Shown in pieces: positions 29,211 to 37,584 of a stretch of 64,000 nucleotides of DNA. The position numbers were made by a program, and so were the translations under genes. The stretch's first letter is position 1. Each line of letters begins with the position of its first letter. This stretch comes from Xanthocytophaga flava (GTDB lineage: Bacteria > Bacteroidota > Bacteroidia > Cytophagales > 172606-1), in NCBI GenBank assembly GCA_030068525.1, contig JASJOS010000022.1:1-64000 (forward strand), written 5' to 3'. The notes under the pieces are model-generated. The model had not been told where the DNA came from, searched no databases, and saw only the letters and a program-made list of their open reading frames with translations.

Positions 29211-30167
29211 TCATTTTGGTTGTTTAAGATAACGATCTATCTCCTTTATTGTTAATATACCTTCATATCCCCAAGGAGAAAATGTCATGTACTGCCCCAT
29301 TGCATTACGTTCATATTGTGCAAGCTTTGTATCTCGCATCCAATAAAAGGCAAAACAGAAATAATTATGAATAACTGGTTCCAATGGTGAATTTTCAGGA
29401 TTACCAATAACCCATTGGTGATAAGCCTGGTAGATCGATTCCTGCACAGACTTTTGCATAAAATAACGATTGCGTTCTTCCTCATAGTCCAGTGTCAACC
29501 ATAATTCAATGTGAGCCATTGGTATTATAGTATGTAGAAGACTTCCTACAGGAGCTCTTTGTTTCACCTGTTCAGCAAAAGACATTACCTCTTCATCACT
29601 TCCCAACCATTTATGAGATACGGCATTTAATAAATACAAATGTCCATATAGATGAGTGGGATCTCTTTCCAGCATAGCATTGAAATAACTGTATACAAGA
29701 TCTACAGACTGATTCAACCCCATTAATACACGAATCATTCTGGCGAAGGGTTCTGCATCATGCGGATCTAAATCAATAGCACGACTCAAATGGTCATAGG
29801 CGCATTCCAAACGTTCAAAAAATAGCTTAAATTGCTCTTCCGTGACATATTTTGCCCGTAGACCTGATCTGGCAATCCACGCTGTATATGTATAAAGAGC
29901 TCCTATTAAAAGGTGTGCGAGTGGTGAATCAGGTTGCTCCTTTACCCAGGCGTGAATGGATTCAGTGTATTTTTCAGTCATACAAAGTCCTTCAATTAAG
30001 GCAGTTTTTTCGTCACTGGTCATAGCATAGTAACGTTGCGTAAATAACACATATTCTTTCTGTATCAACCAAACGCCAGCAGGTTTCACCTCAGTAAAAC
30101 CCAATGAAGGATCTAATTCTTTTTGTGAGGAGACAAAAAATGAACGTATAAACCGTTGAATGAACAT
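29211..30167 (-). CDS. Hypothetical helical-repeat protein
   Basis: 318 residues, no signal peptide or membrane helix. Several segments look like TPR-type helix pairs (for example D-H-L-S-R-A-I-D-L-D-P-H-D-A-E-P-F-A-R and L-Y-G-H-L-Y-L-L-N-A-V) with W-rich helices between them; the C-terminal 60 residues (S-P-L-E-P-V-I-H-N-Y-F) are less regular. It resembles a DUF4034-like scaffold in style, but I cannot assign a family with confidence. It lies downstream of the tRNA-Lys genes on the same strand, separated from them by a terminator. Role unknown. Confidence 0.7.
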   Translation of the reverse strand: MFIQRFIRSFFVSSQKELDPSLGFTEVKPAGVWLIQKEYVLFTQRYYAMTSDEKTALIEGLCMTEKYTESIHAWVKEQPDSPLAHLLIGALYTYTAWIARSGLRAKYVTEEQFKLFFERLECAYDHLSRAIDLDPHDAEPFARMIRVLMGLNQSVDLVYSYFNAMLERDPTHLYGHLYLLNAVSHKWLGSDEEVMSFAEQVKQRAPVGSLLHTIIPMAHIELWLTLDYEEERNRYFMQKSVQESIYQAYHQWVIGNPENSPLEPVIHNYFCFAFYWMRDTKLAQYERNAMGQYMTFSPWGYEGILTIKEIDRYLKQPK

Positions 30168-30330
30168 CCTAAATAACTTACCTAAATTTATAAAGTTACG
30201 TATAAATACATCGTCGTTAATTCTACTATCAGCCTATTCTCAGCTTCTTTTCGTCAGAATAGGAAAATACCAAAATCAGGTAATATTCTGTGTGAAACAG
30301 ATATGTATCTTATTGCAAGAGACAAAAAAA

Positions 30331-30358
30331 AAGCTCTGAAAACAATGTTTCAGAGCTT
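30331..30358 (-). terminator. Terminator of tRNA-Lys copy 1
   Basis: AAGCTCTGAAA (30331-30341) pairs with TTTCAGAGCTT (30348-30358), perfect 11 bp with a 6-nt loop; TTTTTTTGTC follows on the minus strand. It lies six bases past the tRNA 3' end. Confidence 0.9.
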
Positions 30359-30364
30359 AACCTG

Positions 30365-30437
30365 TGATCCCGCTGGGATTCGAACCCAGGACCCATACAT
30401 TAAAAGTGTATTGCTCTACCAGCTGAGCTACGGAATC
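30365..30437 (-). tRNA. tRNA-Lys (anticodon UUU), copy 1
   Basis: 73 nt. The acceptor stem GATTCCG/CGGGATC pairs completely (one T-G wobble), with discriminator A. The D arm has AGCTCAGCTGGTAGAGC, the anticodon loop reads CTTTTAA (UUU), and the T arm has GGTTCGAATCC. The CCA end is not encoded. The gene is identical to the second copy 150 bases away. Confidence 0.97.
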
Positions 30438-30542
30438 TGGTACCTTTTTAAATAGAAAAAAACTGTCTATAGTCTAAACGCGATTCTTAACGAATCAATA
30501 TTGTATAATCTTCCCTGACCCAAGTAGCACTTGAATCAGATA

Positions 30543-30569
30543 AACTAAAAAACCTGCGTCTTTTGCAGG
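30543..30569 (-). terminator. Terminator of tRNA-Lys copy 2
   Basis: On the minus strand CCTGC-AAAAGAC-GCAGG (30569-30553) is followed by TTTTTTAGTT. It lies between the two tRNA copies, so each copy appears to be its own transcription unit. Confidence 0.8.
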
Positions 30570-30588
30570 CTTCAGGCAACTTAACTTG

Positions 30589-30661
30589 TGATCCCGCTGG
30601 GATTCGAACCCAGGACCCATACATTAAAAGTGTATTGCTCTACCAGCTGAGCTACGGAATC
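30589..30661 (-). tRNA. tRNA-Lys (anticodon UUU), copy 2
   Basis: 73 nt, sequence identical to copy 1, with the same complete cloverleaf and UUU anticodon. Flanking sequence shares only a short 3' stretch (ACA[G/A]GTTAAG) with copy 1. A promoter is visible 48-79 bases upstream on the minus strand. Confidence 0.97.
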
Positions 30662-30708
30662 TTTTACTTTTTTACTTTTTTTCTTACCCCTTTTCCGTAA
30701 ATTGCGGT

Positions 30709-30740
30709 GCAAAGGTATGAACTCCATAAACACAATGCAA
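30709..30740 (-). promoter_or_regulatory. Promoter of tRNA-Lys copy 2
   Basis: On the minus strand, TTG (30740-30738), a 20-base spacer and TACCTTTGC (30717-30709) match the Bacteroidota -33/-7 consensus (TTG ... TAnnTTTGC). It directs a leader of about 40 bases to the tRNA. It overlaps the first codons of the divergent TPR/SH3 gene. Confidence 0.65.
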
Positions 30741-31472
30741 GCATCTCTTACAAAAAAAACTACATTTATTTGTATCGCACTGAGTATAAGCCAAATATTT
30801 TTTCAAAAAGCTTTTGCTGTATCAAGTATTCAAGAAGGCGACTCTCTTTTTGCTAAAAGAAACTACACTCAGGCACTGGCTGTTTATGAAGATATCATGC
30901 AAAGGCAACAGGAAGTGTCATCCGCTATGTTGTTAAAAATGGCATTTATTACAGAAAGTCTTGGAGACTATACCCGAAGTCTGCATTATCTGAATCTGTA
31001 TTATCAGCAACATCCGAGTCAGCAGGCAGCAATCAAGATGAATGAAATAGCCATGCGCAATAACCTGATAGGCTATGATTACAGCGACTGGGATTTCTTC
31101 ATGATCTTCTATCAGCGTTATTATCTGTTTGTGGTACTTGGTTTAAGTCTGCTTAGCCTCTGGATGCTGGCAGGGATGATTCGCAAAAAAATAAGAGGCA
31201 CATTTGTCGCAGGTAGACATGGATTGGCACTAATCTTTTTTCTGGGAGCAATTCTGGCTATTTTTAACCTACAATTCAACAACCGTAAGGCGATTGTATC
31301 TGAAGATTACTCATACATGATGAATGCTCCTTCTGCTGGAGCCAGATTGGTTCGGGTGATTCGTAAGGGCCATCGTGTCGATGTGCAGGGGGAACAAGAC
31401 ATTTGGATACGTACAGAGTGGGCAGGGAAGCCAGCTTTTATCCGAAAACAAAACGTATGGATGATAGAATAA
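30717..31472 (+). CDS. TPR and SH3-like membrane protein (BatE-like)
   Basis: 251 residues from ATG 30717; a TTG five codons earlier and an ATG at 30735 are alternatives. A signal-like hydrophobic segment (about 12-33) precedes two TPR-like helix pairs (E-G-D-S-L-F-A-K-R-N-Y-T-Q-A-L and S-L-G-D-Y-T-R-S-L-H-Y-L-N-L). Two membrane helices follow (about 136-155 and 169-188), and the C-terminal 55 residues look like a bacterial SH3 domain (L-V-R-V-I-R-K-G-H-R-V-D-V). This is the layout of BatE-type proteins, though no batABCD genes are nearby. The start overlaps the tRNA promoter on the other strand. Confidence 0.75.
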   Translation: MNSINTMQASLTKKTTFICIALSISQIFFQKAFAVSSIQEGDSLFAKRNYTQALAVYEDIMQRQQEVSSAMLLKMAFITESLGDYTRSLHYLNLYYQQHPSQQAAIKMNEIAMRNNLIGYDYSDWDFFMIFYQRYYLFVVLGLSLLSLWMLAGMIRKKIRGTFVAGRHGLALIFFLGAILAIFNLQFNNRKAIVSEDYSYMMNAPSAGARLVRVIRKGHRVDVQGEQDIWIRTEWAGKPAFIRKQNVWMIE

Positions 31473-31510
31473 AAAAACAGGGAGGTAACCATTATACCTT
31501 CCTGTTTTTT
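31472..31510. terminator. Bidirectional terminator
   Basis: AAAAAACAGGGAGGTA (31472-31487) pairs with TACCTTCCTGTTTTTT (31495-31510), one G-U pair and a 7-nt loop. It serves both the TPR/SH3 gene and the PolX-like gene. Confidence 0.9.
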
Positions 31511-31518
31511 AAAGTCTT

Positions 31519-33207
31519 TTATCTGGAACGACGTTTCTGAAAGTATGCCTCAACATCAGTCAAAGACAATGCATTAAATGTCATAGAAGTCAGCAATCCC
31601 CCTTTACGGGCTGAATGCACTCCATAAGCCATATCATGCAATCCGGCAGTTTCATGTGCATCAGGGTTGATGCTTATCATTACTCCCTTTTCCATGCAAT
31701 ACGGTACCCAATGCCAGTCAATGTCCAGTCGCCAGGGATTTGCATTGATCTCAATAATCACACCATTGGCAGCACAGGCATCAATCACTTTCTTATGGTC
31801 AATCGGGTAGCCTTCACGACGTAGAAGCAATCGTCCAGTAGGATGCCCCAATATAGTTGTATAGGGGTTTTCAATAGCCTTAATCAGTCTCTGAGTTGCT
31901 TTATCCTCATCCATACGAAGATTAGAGTGAATGGATGCCACAATGAAATCAAAAGTCTTCAGCACACTTTGATCATAATCCAGCGACCCATCATTCAGAA
32001 TGTCTGACTCGATTCCTTTAAAGATCCGGAATGGAGCTAATTTTTCATTCAACACATCAATTTCAGTCTGCTGACGTGCTACACGATCTTCCTGTAATCC
32101 ATTAGCGTAAAAAGCGGATTTGGAGTGATCTGAAATACCAAGATATTCATATCCCATAGACTGACAATAGGTTGCCATCTCTTCAAGTGTATGTTTTCCA
32201 TCACTGTATGTACTATGATTATGTAAAGTTCCCTTTAGGTTCTTCAACTCAACAATCTCTTCTGCAGCATGAGTCTTCATCCAGGTAAACTCATCCAATC
32301 CTTCTCTCATTTCTGGAATAATATAAGGCAATCCAGCTTTTTCATAAATCTGTTTCTCATCTGTATAGGAATTTCCTACAGCAACCTGAAATAATGTTTT
32401 ACCTAATTCTGTAATATGTGCTGAGTGCTCAGGAGTGGCTGAGTATACAAATGTAATACTTACAAATGCAGTTGGTTTCACAGAAAGTATTTCTACTGGT
32501 AATCCGCTGGCAGCCAAGCGTCCCCTCCAGGCAAAAGGTCCTGAATCTCTGGATTTCTCCAGTTCGGGTAACTGATCTAACTTTTGTTCAACACTGGCAG
32601 GTGAATCTGTCGCCACTACCAATTGTATCTTTTCAACCACATCACTCTTTCTGGCCATCTGTCCAGTTAACTGTGCTGTGATATTCCAATCACTGAATGC
32701 CTTTAGCAGAAAAGCTGCAGATGTTTCGGCATCAGCATAATGCATCTTACCTGTATTGGCTTGCTGAAAAAGTAATGCTTGCCTGATATTCTCCTGTGTT
32801 TTCTCACCAAATCCCTTTAAAGTAGCAACTTTGTTCTCTTCACATGCCTGTAGAAGCGCATCTGTAGTTTCTATTCCCAGATCTTTCCACAATATTTTTA
32901 CTTTTTTTGGCCCCAATCCTTTGATATTCAATATATCGATTATTCCTTCAGGAGTTTGAGCAAGCAGGTTTTGTAACTCAGGAAAGGTTCCTTCCGTATT
33001 CAGTAGAAATATTTTATCAGCAATGCTTTTACCTATTCCTTCAATGTGGGTCAGTTGTTCAACAGAGAGTGTGTCCAATAGCTGGCTTACTTTTTCAAGA
33101 GCTAGGATCGCATTGGTGTATGACCGTATTTTAAATGGATTTTCGTCATATAGTTCAAACAATTTAGTAGTAAGTTCAAACAACCGGATAATTTCATTGT
33201 TTTCCAT
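31519..33207 (-). CDS. PolX-like protein: helix-hairpin-helix, degraded polymerase domain and PHP nuclease
   Basis: 562 residues. Residues 1-145 carry the PolX helix-hairpin-helix region (H-I-E-G-I-G-K-S-I-A-D-K-I near 54-66 and N-I-K-G-L-G-P-K-K-V near 94-103). In active PolX the palm has G-S-x-R-R ... G-D-I-D; here the matching segment 182-198 reads G-Q-M-A-R-K-S-D-V-V-E-K-I-Q-L-V-V and the third acidic site is L-P-V-E-I-L, so metal-binding aspartates are missing and polymerase activity is unlikely. The PHP domain (326-555) is intact: H329-N-H331, D336, S-D360-H361, I-E-S-D, A-S-I-H-S-N, L-G-H-P and N-P-D-A-H. A DNA-repair 3'-5' exonuclease or AP endonuclease role is inferred. Confidence 0.88.
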   Translation of the reverse strand: MENNEIIRLFELTTKLFELYDENPFKIRSYTNAILALEKVSQLLDTLSVEQLTHIEGIGKSIADKIFLLNTEGTFPELQNLLAQTPEGIIDILNIKGLGPKKVKILWKDLGIETTDALLQACEENKVATLKGFGEKTQENIRQALLFQQANTGKMHYADAETSAAFLLKAFSDWNITAQLTGQMARKSDVVEKIQLVVATDSPASVEQKLDQLPELEKSRDSGPFAWRGRLAASGLPVEILSVKPTAFVSITFVYSATPEHSAHITELGKTLFQVAVGNSYTDEKQIYEKAGLPYIIPEMREGLDEFTWMKTHAAEEIVELKNLKGTLHNHSTYSDGKHTLEEMATYCQSMGYEYLGISDHSKSAFYANGLQEDRVARQQTEIDVLNEKLAPFRIFKGIESDILNDGSLDYDQSVLKTFDFIVASIHSNLRMDEDKATQRLIKAIENPYTTILGHPTGRLLLRREGYPIDHKKVIDACAANGVIIEINANPWRLDIDWHWVPYCMEKGVMISINPDAHETAGLHDMAYGVHSARKGGLLTSMTFNALSLTDVEAYFQKRRSR

Positions 33208-33466
33208 TTGTATTCATTTTTTAGATTCAGATACCAGAAAGAAGATTGGCAATCAGTTAAGTAATGGTTATGAATCATTGTAAACAAACCCTATCCTATT
33301 TTCCTTGAAAAATACTCCAGAAGAAAACTTCTGCACACTGATTTCTACTGAGAAAACAGAAATCAGATATAGTGCTATGGATCTGTTTTTGCATGATTGT
33401 AATCTATACTTGTAACTACCTCAAATCTATACATAATAATTTTCACATTTTAACATCTTCATTTTT

Positions 33467-33952
33467 ATGAAACGTCTCTCACTTGTTGTACTATTGACAT
33501 TGATTTCATTTGTTGCCTATTCACAGACTAAGCCCAAAAGTAAAACAAAGAAATCCAAAACAACAGCTTCAACATCCAAAAGCACCTCTTCTGCCAAGAC
33601 TACTACATCTACGGGATCTGCATCGGTTAATAATACAGCTCTCTATCAAAAATGGGTAAACTCCTTTGAAGATGAAAAAGGTGATGGGATAGAAGTTTAT
33701 CGTCCGGAAGGATATGCGTTCCCTCCTGCCCGCGGACGCAAAGCTATTAAATTTCAAAAAGAAGGTATGGTAGTACGGTTTGATATTGGGCCCGCAGATG
33801 GTCAGAAAATAGTAATGGGTCAATGGGAACGAACTAAGTTTGGTAATACCATGAAAGTAACGGTACAAGGTGCTGAAAGTGGTGTATACTTTCTGGAGGT
33901 TATTTCAGTAAGCAAAGATATGTTGAAGGTGAAACGTAAATCAGAAATCTAA
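33467..33952 (+). CDS. Hypothetical secreted protein with K/S/T-rich linker
   Basis: 161 residues. A signal peptide covers 1-19 (ends A-Y-S before Q). Residues 22-55 are low-complexity Lys/Ser/Thr, and a compact beta-rich domain follows (P-E-G-Y-A-F-P-P-A-R-G-R-K and G-Q-W-E-R-T-K-F-G-N), which has a lipocalin-like feel but no firm family. It is probably periplasmic. It is followed by a large hairpin at 33983-34027 and then the EVE gene. Function unknown. Confidence 0.75.
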   Translation: MKRLSLVVLLTLISFVAYSQTKPKSKTKKSKTTASTSKSTSSAKTTTSTGSASVNNTALYQKWVNSFEDEKGDGIEVYRPEGYAFPPARGRKAIKFQKEGMVVRFDIGPADGQKIVMGQWERTKFGNTMKVTVQGAESGVYFLEVISVSKDMLKVKRKSEI

Positions 33953-33982
33953 TCCATACACTTCTAATTGAGACGATCCAAT

Positions 33983-34027
33983 AAAATCACGCAGGTCTGG
34001 CTTTTTTGCATAGATTTGCGTGATTTT
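33983..34027 (+). terminator. Hairpin terminator with embedded promoter-like box
   Basis: AAAATCACGCA (33983-33993) pairs exactly with TGCGTGATTTT (34017-34027) across a 23-nt loop, then GTTTTTGC. It ends the secreted-protein gene. TAGATTTGC at 34011-34019 inside it fits the -7 consensus and could start the EVE transcript about 40 bases ahead of its ATG. Confidence 0.6.
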
Positions 34028-34063
34028 GTTTTTGCAATCCATTATACAACCTTTATTCTTAGC

Positions 34064-34474
34064 ATGAACTATTGGCTCGTCAAATCCGAACCTGTCAAAT
34101 ATCCCTGGGAAAAATTTGAAAAAGATAAGCGAACTTTTTGGGATGGAGTACGCAACTATCAGGCACGCAACAACTTGCAGGCCATGAAAGTAGATGATCG
34201 GGTACTATTTTACCATAGCAATGAGGGAAAAGAAATAGTAGGCATTGCCAAAGTCGTACGTGAAGCCTACCAAGATCCGACTACAGAAGACCCTGCATGG
34301 GTAGTAGTAGATCTGGAACCAGAACAAAAATTAGATAAACCTGTTACGCTTGATCAGATAAAAAAAGATGATCGTCTCAACCAGATTGGATTGATTCGTC
34401 AAAGTCGCTTATCTGTCATGCCTGTTAAGGCTGAAGAGTTTGACATAATTGTAGGTTTAGGAAGTAAAGAATGA
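34064..34474 (+). CDS. EVE-domain protein
   Basis: 136 residues from ATG 34064. Upstream in-frame starts exist (33968), but M-N-Y-W-L-V-K-S-E-P is the canonical EVE/YTH-like start. The fold covers the whole protein: W-D-G-V-R-N-Y-Q-A-R-N-N-L near 29-41, V-L-F-Y-H-S-N-E-G-K-E-I-V-G-I-A-K-V near 51-68, and I-G-L-I-R-Q-S-R-L-S-V-M-P. EVE domains bind modified bases in DNA or RNA and often occur in defence loci, but this stand-alone type (like YlxR/thymocyte protein Thy28 relatives) is usually a housekeeping protein. No defence genes are adjacent. Confidence 0.92.
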   Translation: MNYWLVKSEPVKYPWEKFEKDKRTFWDGVRNYQARNNLQAMKVDDRVLFYHSNEGKEIVGIAKVVREAYQDPTTEDPAWVVVDLEPEQKLDKPVTLDQIKKDDRLNQIGLIRQSRLSVMPVKAEEFDIIVGLGSKE

Positions 34475-34495
34475 AAAAAATATAGATATTTGCAG

Positions 34496-34533
34496 ATAAA
34501 TCCAGACTAGACATGACTTATAGCTGGATTTAT
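34496..34533 (+). terminator. Terminator of the EVE gene
   Basis: ATAAATCCAG (34496-34505) pairs with CTGGATTTAT (34524-34533); CTA/TAG extends it after one bulged base. TTCTTATTC follows. Confidence 0.6.
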
Positions 34534-34614
34534 TTCTTATTCTGACTCCTCTGACACGATTTTTGCTTTAAATTCGTTAATATCTTATAAGATAAAAAAT
34601 CGTTCCTATCACCT

Positions 34615-36219
34615 ATGAAGAAATCGTTCATTATAATTTTTCTCACATTCTGTGTGGTTGTAAGCTATGCCCAAAGCGGACGCAGAGTAGAGATACAAGC
34701 TCGTACCAAAGCAGAAAATATGCACATTGTTCCGGTTGAGTCAGAAGGAGTTGTGCTATTTTCAGAAGCTGATCGTGGCAAATATGTATTTACCCGGTAT
34801 AACACAGATCTGCAACAGGATTGGTCAGTAGATTGTCTGGTAAATCCTTCACTGGACTTAACCCGATATGTCTACAGAAACAAAGCTTTATATCTTCTGT
34901 TTAGTCGTTACAAAACGCCTATCTATCAGGTAGTAAAACTGAATGTACGTGCCGGATTTGCAGCCAAATATGAGTTTAATTCAATAGACCGCCTGGATAT
35001 TATTGACTTTGATGCCATTGACAATAACATCTTTATGGCGGGCAAAACCCGTAACGAGCCTGTATTAGTACGTATTAACCTTCTTGAACGTCAAACTAAG
35101 GTATTACCTACAGCTTTCCGGGCACGTACAGACTTACAATCTATTGAGGCAGATAGTGTGCATGGCGTTATCAATGCAGTGTTTGTGACAACCAAAGGCA
35201 AGGATAAAAATGTTTTTATCAAAACATATTCTCCAGAAGGCAATGTTCTTCATAATGTAACTCTTACTGCAGATAAAGAGATTCGGTATGACTTGTTGGG
35301 AGGAAAAGTTTCCAATCTGGATAGTACCAACCAATTAGTTATAGGCACCTTTGGAACTCAGGGTCCAGTGTATAGTCGTACTTCAACCTACAACTATTGG
35401 GGTATGGGCCAGGGATCTGTTTTTACAGGTACAGCGGATTACTCACAAGGATTGTATATCACCAAACTACAGGAAGGTCAAGAAAAGTTTACCCGGTACT
35501 ATAGCTTTACTGACTTCAAAAACTTTTTCAAATTCATGAGTGGACGTCAGCAGGAAAAGATGGCGGCCCGAATTGAAAAACAGAAAAAGAAAGGAAAGGA
35601 TCTGAAATTGCAGTATCGCTTGCTTGTACACGATATCATCCAACGCAATAACCAATATATCATGATTGCCGAGGCCTACTATCCGGAATATCGGAATAGC
35701 AATAGTGGATTTGGCTCTCCCATGGTTGGTGGATTTGGCATGGGCGGATTTGGTATTGGATTCGGTAGTCCATGGTCTTACGGCCCTTACTCCGGTTACC
35801 GCAGTTATCCTGTATTTGATGGATATGTGTATACTCATGCAGTTATTGCGGGATTTGATCTACAAGGTAACCTGCTCTGGGATAACAGCTTTGAAATTAA
35901 TGATGTAAAAACTTTTGTATTGAAAGAAAAGGTTAAAGTTAATTTTGATAGCAATGATCAGGTTACTCTTGCCTACAACCAGGGAGGAAAACTTCGGACT
36001 AAGGTAATTCGAGGTACAGAGGTAGTGGAAGGAAAAGAGGCTGTACAGTTAAGTACGGAATATACAGGAGACAAAGTCAAAAGATCTCTTACCGATGACA
36101 TTGAGTATTGGTATGGAAATCACTTCCTTGCATGGGGATATCAACGTATCCGAAACGACGAAAATGCGCAGGCAAGAGGCCGCAGGGAAGTATTCTATCT
36201 GGAAAAAGTCGATTTATAA
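34615..36219 (+). CDS. Hypothetical secreted protein with Gly-Phe-rich insert
   Basis: 534 residues. A signal peptide covers 1-19 (ends S-Y-A before Q). The N-terminal two-thirds have repeated beta-strand pairs like a propeller (L-Y-L-L-F-S-R-Y-K, N-I-F-M-A-G-K-T-R). Residues about 361-400 are a low-complexity Gly/Phe/Tyr-rich insertion (G-F-G-M-G-G-F-G-I-G-F-G), followed by a second beta-rich part with an H-A-V-I-A-G-F-D-L-Q-G-N-L-L-W strand. I recall such proteins as hypotheticals in Cytophagales but know no function. There is no T9SS tail, so periplasmic or outer-membrane-associated location is inferred. A strong terminator follows. Confidence 0.75.
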   Translation: MKKSFIIIFLTFCVVVSYAQSGRRVEIQARTKAENMHIVPVESEGVVLFSEADRGKYVFTRYNTDLQQDWSVDCLVNPSLDLTRYVYRNKALYLLFSRYKTPIYQVVKLNVRAGFAAKYEFNSIDRLDIIDFDAIDNNIFMAGKTRNEPVLVRINLLERQTKVLPTAFRARTDLQSIEADSVHGVINAVFVTTKGKDKNVFIKTYSPEGNVLHNVTLTADKEIRYDLLGGKVSNLDSTNQLVIGTFGTQGPVYSRTSTYNYWGMGQGSVFTGTADYSQGLYITKLQEGQEKFTRYYSFTDFKNFFKFMSGRQQEKMAARIEKQKKKGKDLKLQYRLLVHDIIQRNNQYIMIAEAYYPEYRNSNSGFGSPMVGGFGMGGFGIGFGSPWSYGPYSGYRSYPVFDGYVYTHAVIAGFDLQGNLLWDNSFEINDVKTFVLKEKVKVNFDSNDQVTLAYNQGGKLRTKVIRGTEVVEGKEAVQLSTEYTGDKVKRSLTDDIEYWYGNHFLAWGYQRIRNDENAQARGRREVFYLEKVDL

Positions 36220-36245
36220 TAATGTAGACTATTCACCTATTGGCT

Positions 36246-36275
36246 ACCCGTGAGTTTATCTCACGGGTTTTTTTT
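36246..36275 (+). terminator. Strong intrinsic terminator
   Basis: ACCCGTGAG (36246-36254) and CTCACGGGT (36260-36268) form a perfect 9-bp stem with a 5-nt loop, followed by an 8-base T-run and further AT. Confidence 0.92.
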
Positions 36276-36380
36276 ATTATTTATAGTATCTGACAGCACG
36301 ATTTTTTATACTATTCGAACAAAATACCCCGAAAAGTATTTTCATTTGTACATATTTGATTTTTGTTTTATTCACTATTC

Positions 36381-37481
36381 ATGAAGAGCCATATTACAGC
36401 CATAGGTACCGCTGTTCCACCTTATCAGATTACCCAATCACAGGTAGCCGATTTTATGTCCAATGCGCTGGAAATAGATCCGGAAGAATCCCGGCGTTTA
36501 CGGGCATTGTATCGTGCTACAGGGATACATACACGACACACTGTTTTGTCAGATTATACACATACTTCTGGTGACTTTGAATTTTATGGCAATAATCCTG
36601 GAATGGAGCCATTTCCTTCCATCGACCAACGAATGGAATTATATCGCAAAAATGCAACACCATTATGTATTCAAGCCATTGAAAACTGTTTTGAACAAAT
36701 GCCTGGCTTTGCGAAAGAACGTGTCACACATTTGATTACAGTTAGTTGTACAGGCATGTATGCACCCGGTGTTGATATTGAAATTGTGGAACAAGTTGGC
36801 TTACCTACCAATGTACAACGTACTGCCATAAACTTCATGGGATGTTATGCTGCATTTCCTGCTCTGAAAGCAGCAGACCATATCTGCAGGGCTAATCCGA
36901 ATGCTGTAGTACTGATTGTATGTGTAGAGCTATGCAGTATTCATTTTCAAAAACATAATACAGATGATCATCTGCTGGCCAACGCTTTGTTTGCAGATGG
37001 AGCAGCAGCAGTACTGGTACAATCTACTCCAACACCTGGCTCATTATATATAGAATCCTTCCATGGAGATCTCATTTCGGTAGGTAAAAAAGATATGGCA
37101 TGGCATATTTCCAACTTTGGGTTTGAAATGACTTTATCTGCCTATGTACCTGATTTGATTGAACAAGGTATCCAGGTTCTTACTGAAAATCTTTTCCGAA
37201 ACCTTACAGTCTCACTAGAAGACATTTCACTTTTTGCCATACATCCAGGAGGGAAACGAATTCTTGAGGTTATAGAGAAGCAACTCGCACTATCACCTGA
37301 AGATAATTACCATGCATATGAGATACTTCGTAATTATGGGAATATGTCCTCACCAACTGTCTTATTTGTACTTCAGTCTATTCAAAAAACATTAGAAACT
37401 TCAGACAAAGGTAAGCGGATACTGAGTTTTGCATTTGGCCCTGGTCTTACCTTGGAATCAATGTTATTACAGGTAAACTAA
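36381..37481 (+). CDS. Type III polyketide synthase
   Basis: 366 residues from ATG 36381; an ATG six codons earlier (36363) is less likely because the fold starts at M-K-S-H-I-T-A-I-G-T. The chalcone-synthase catalytic triad is visible: Cys155 in N-F-M-G-C-Y-A-A-F, His288 in F-A-I-H-P-G-G-K-R, and Asn321 in N-Y-G-N-M-S-S-P-T. The enzyme condenses malonyl-CoA units onto an acyl-CoA starter without an acyl carrier protein and cyclises the product, giving alkylpyrones or alkylresorcinols in bacteria. A methyltransferase gene follows after about 100 bases, pointing to methylation of the product. Product type is not readable. Probably cytoplasmic. Confidence 0.93.
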   Translation: MKSHITAIGTAVPPYQITQSQVADFMSNALEIDPEESRRLRALYRATGIHTRHTVLSDYTHTSGDFEFYGNNPGMEPFPSIDQRMELYRKNATPLCIQAIENCFEQMPGFAKERVTHLITVSCTGMYAPGVDIEIVEQVGLPTNVQRTAINFMGCYAAFPALKAADHICRANPNAVVLIVCVELCSIHFQKHNTDDHLLANALFADGAAAVLVQSTPTPGSLYIESFHGDLISVGKKDMAWHISNFGFEMTLSAYVPDLIEQGIQVLTENLFRNLTVSLEDISLFAIHPGGKRILEVIEKQLALSPEDNYHAYEILRNYGNMSSPTVLFVLQSIQKTLETSDKGKRILSFAFGPGLTLESMLLQVN

Positions 37482-37584
37482 TTTCTTGCTAAGACAGCTC
37501 TATGTGTCAAAATTCACTAAAGAGTAGTCTGATATTACAAGAAAGAGCTACCATATTTATTTTATTTATGTAAAGAAATGCGAG

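Noticed and set aside
33968-34063. N-terminal extension of the EVE protein
   Set aside because: The extension runs through a terminator hairpin and the canonical EVE start follows at 34064.
34064-34474. EVE domain as part of a defence island
   Set aside because: EVE proteins occur in defence systems, but no nuclease, helicase or restriction gene is adjacent, and this is the common stand-alone form.
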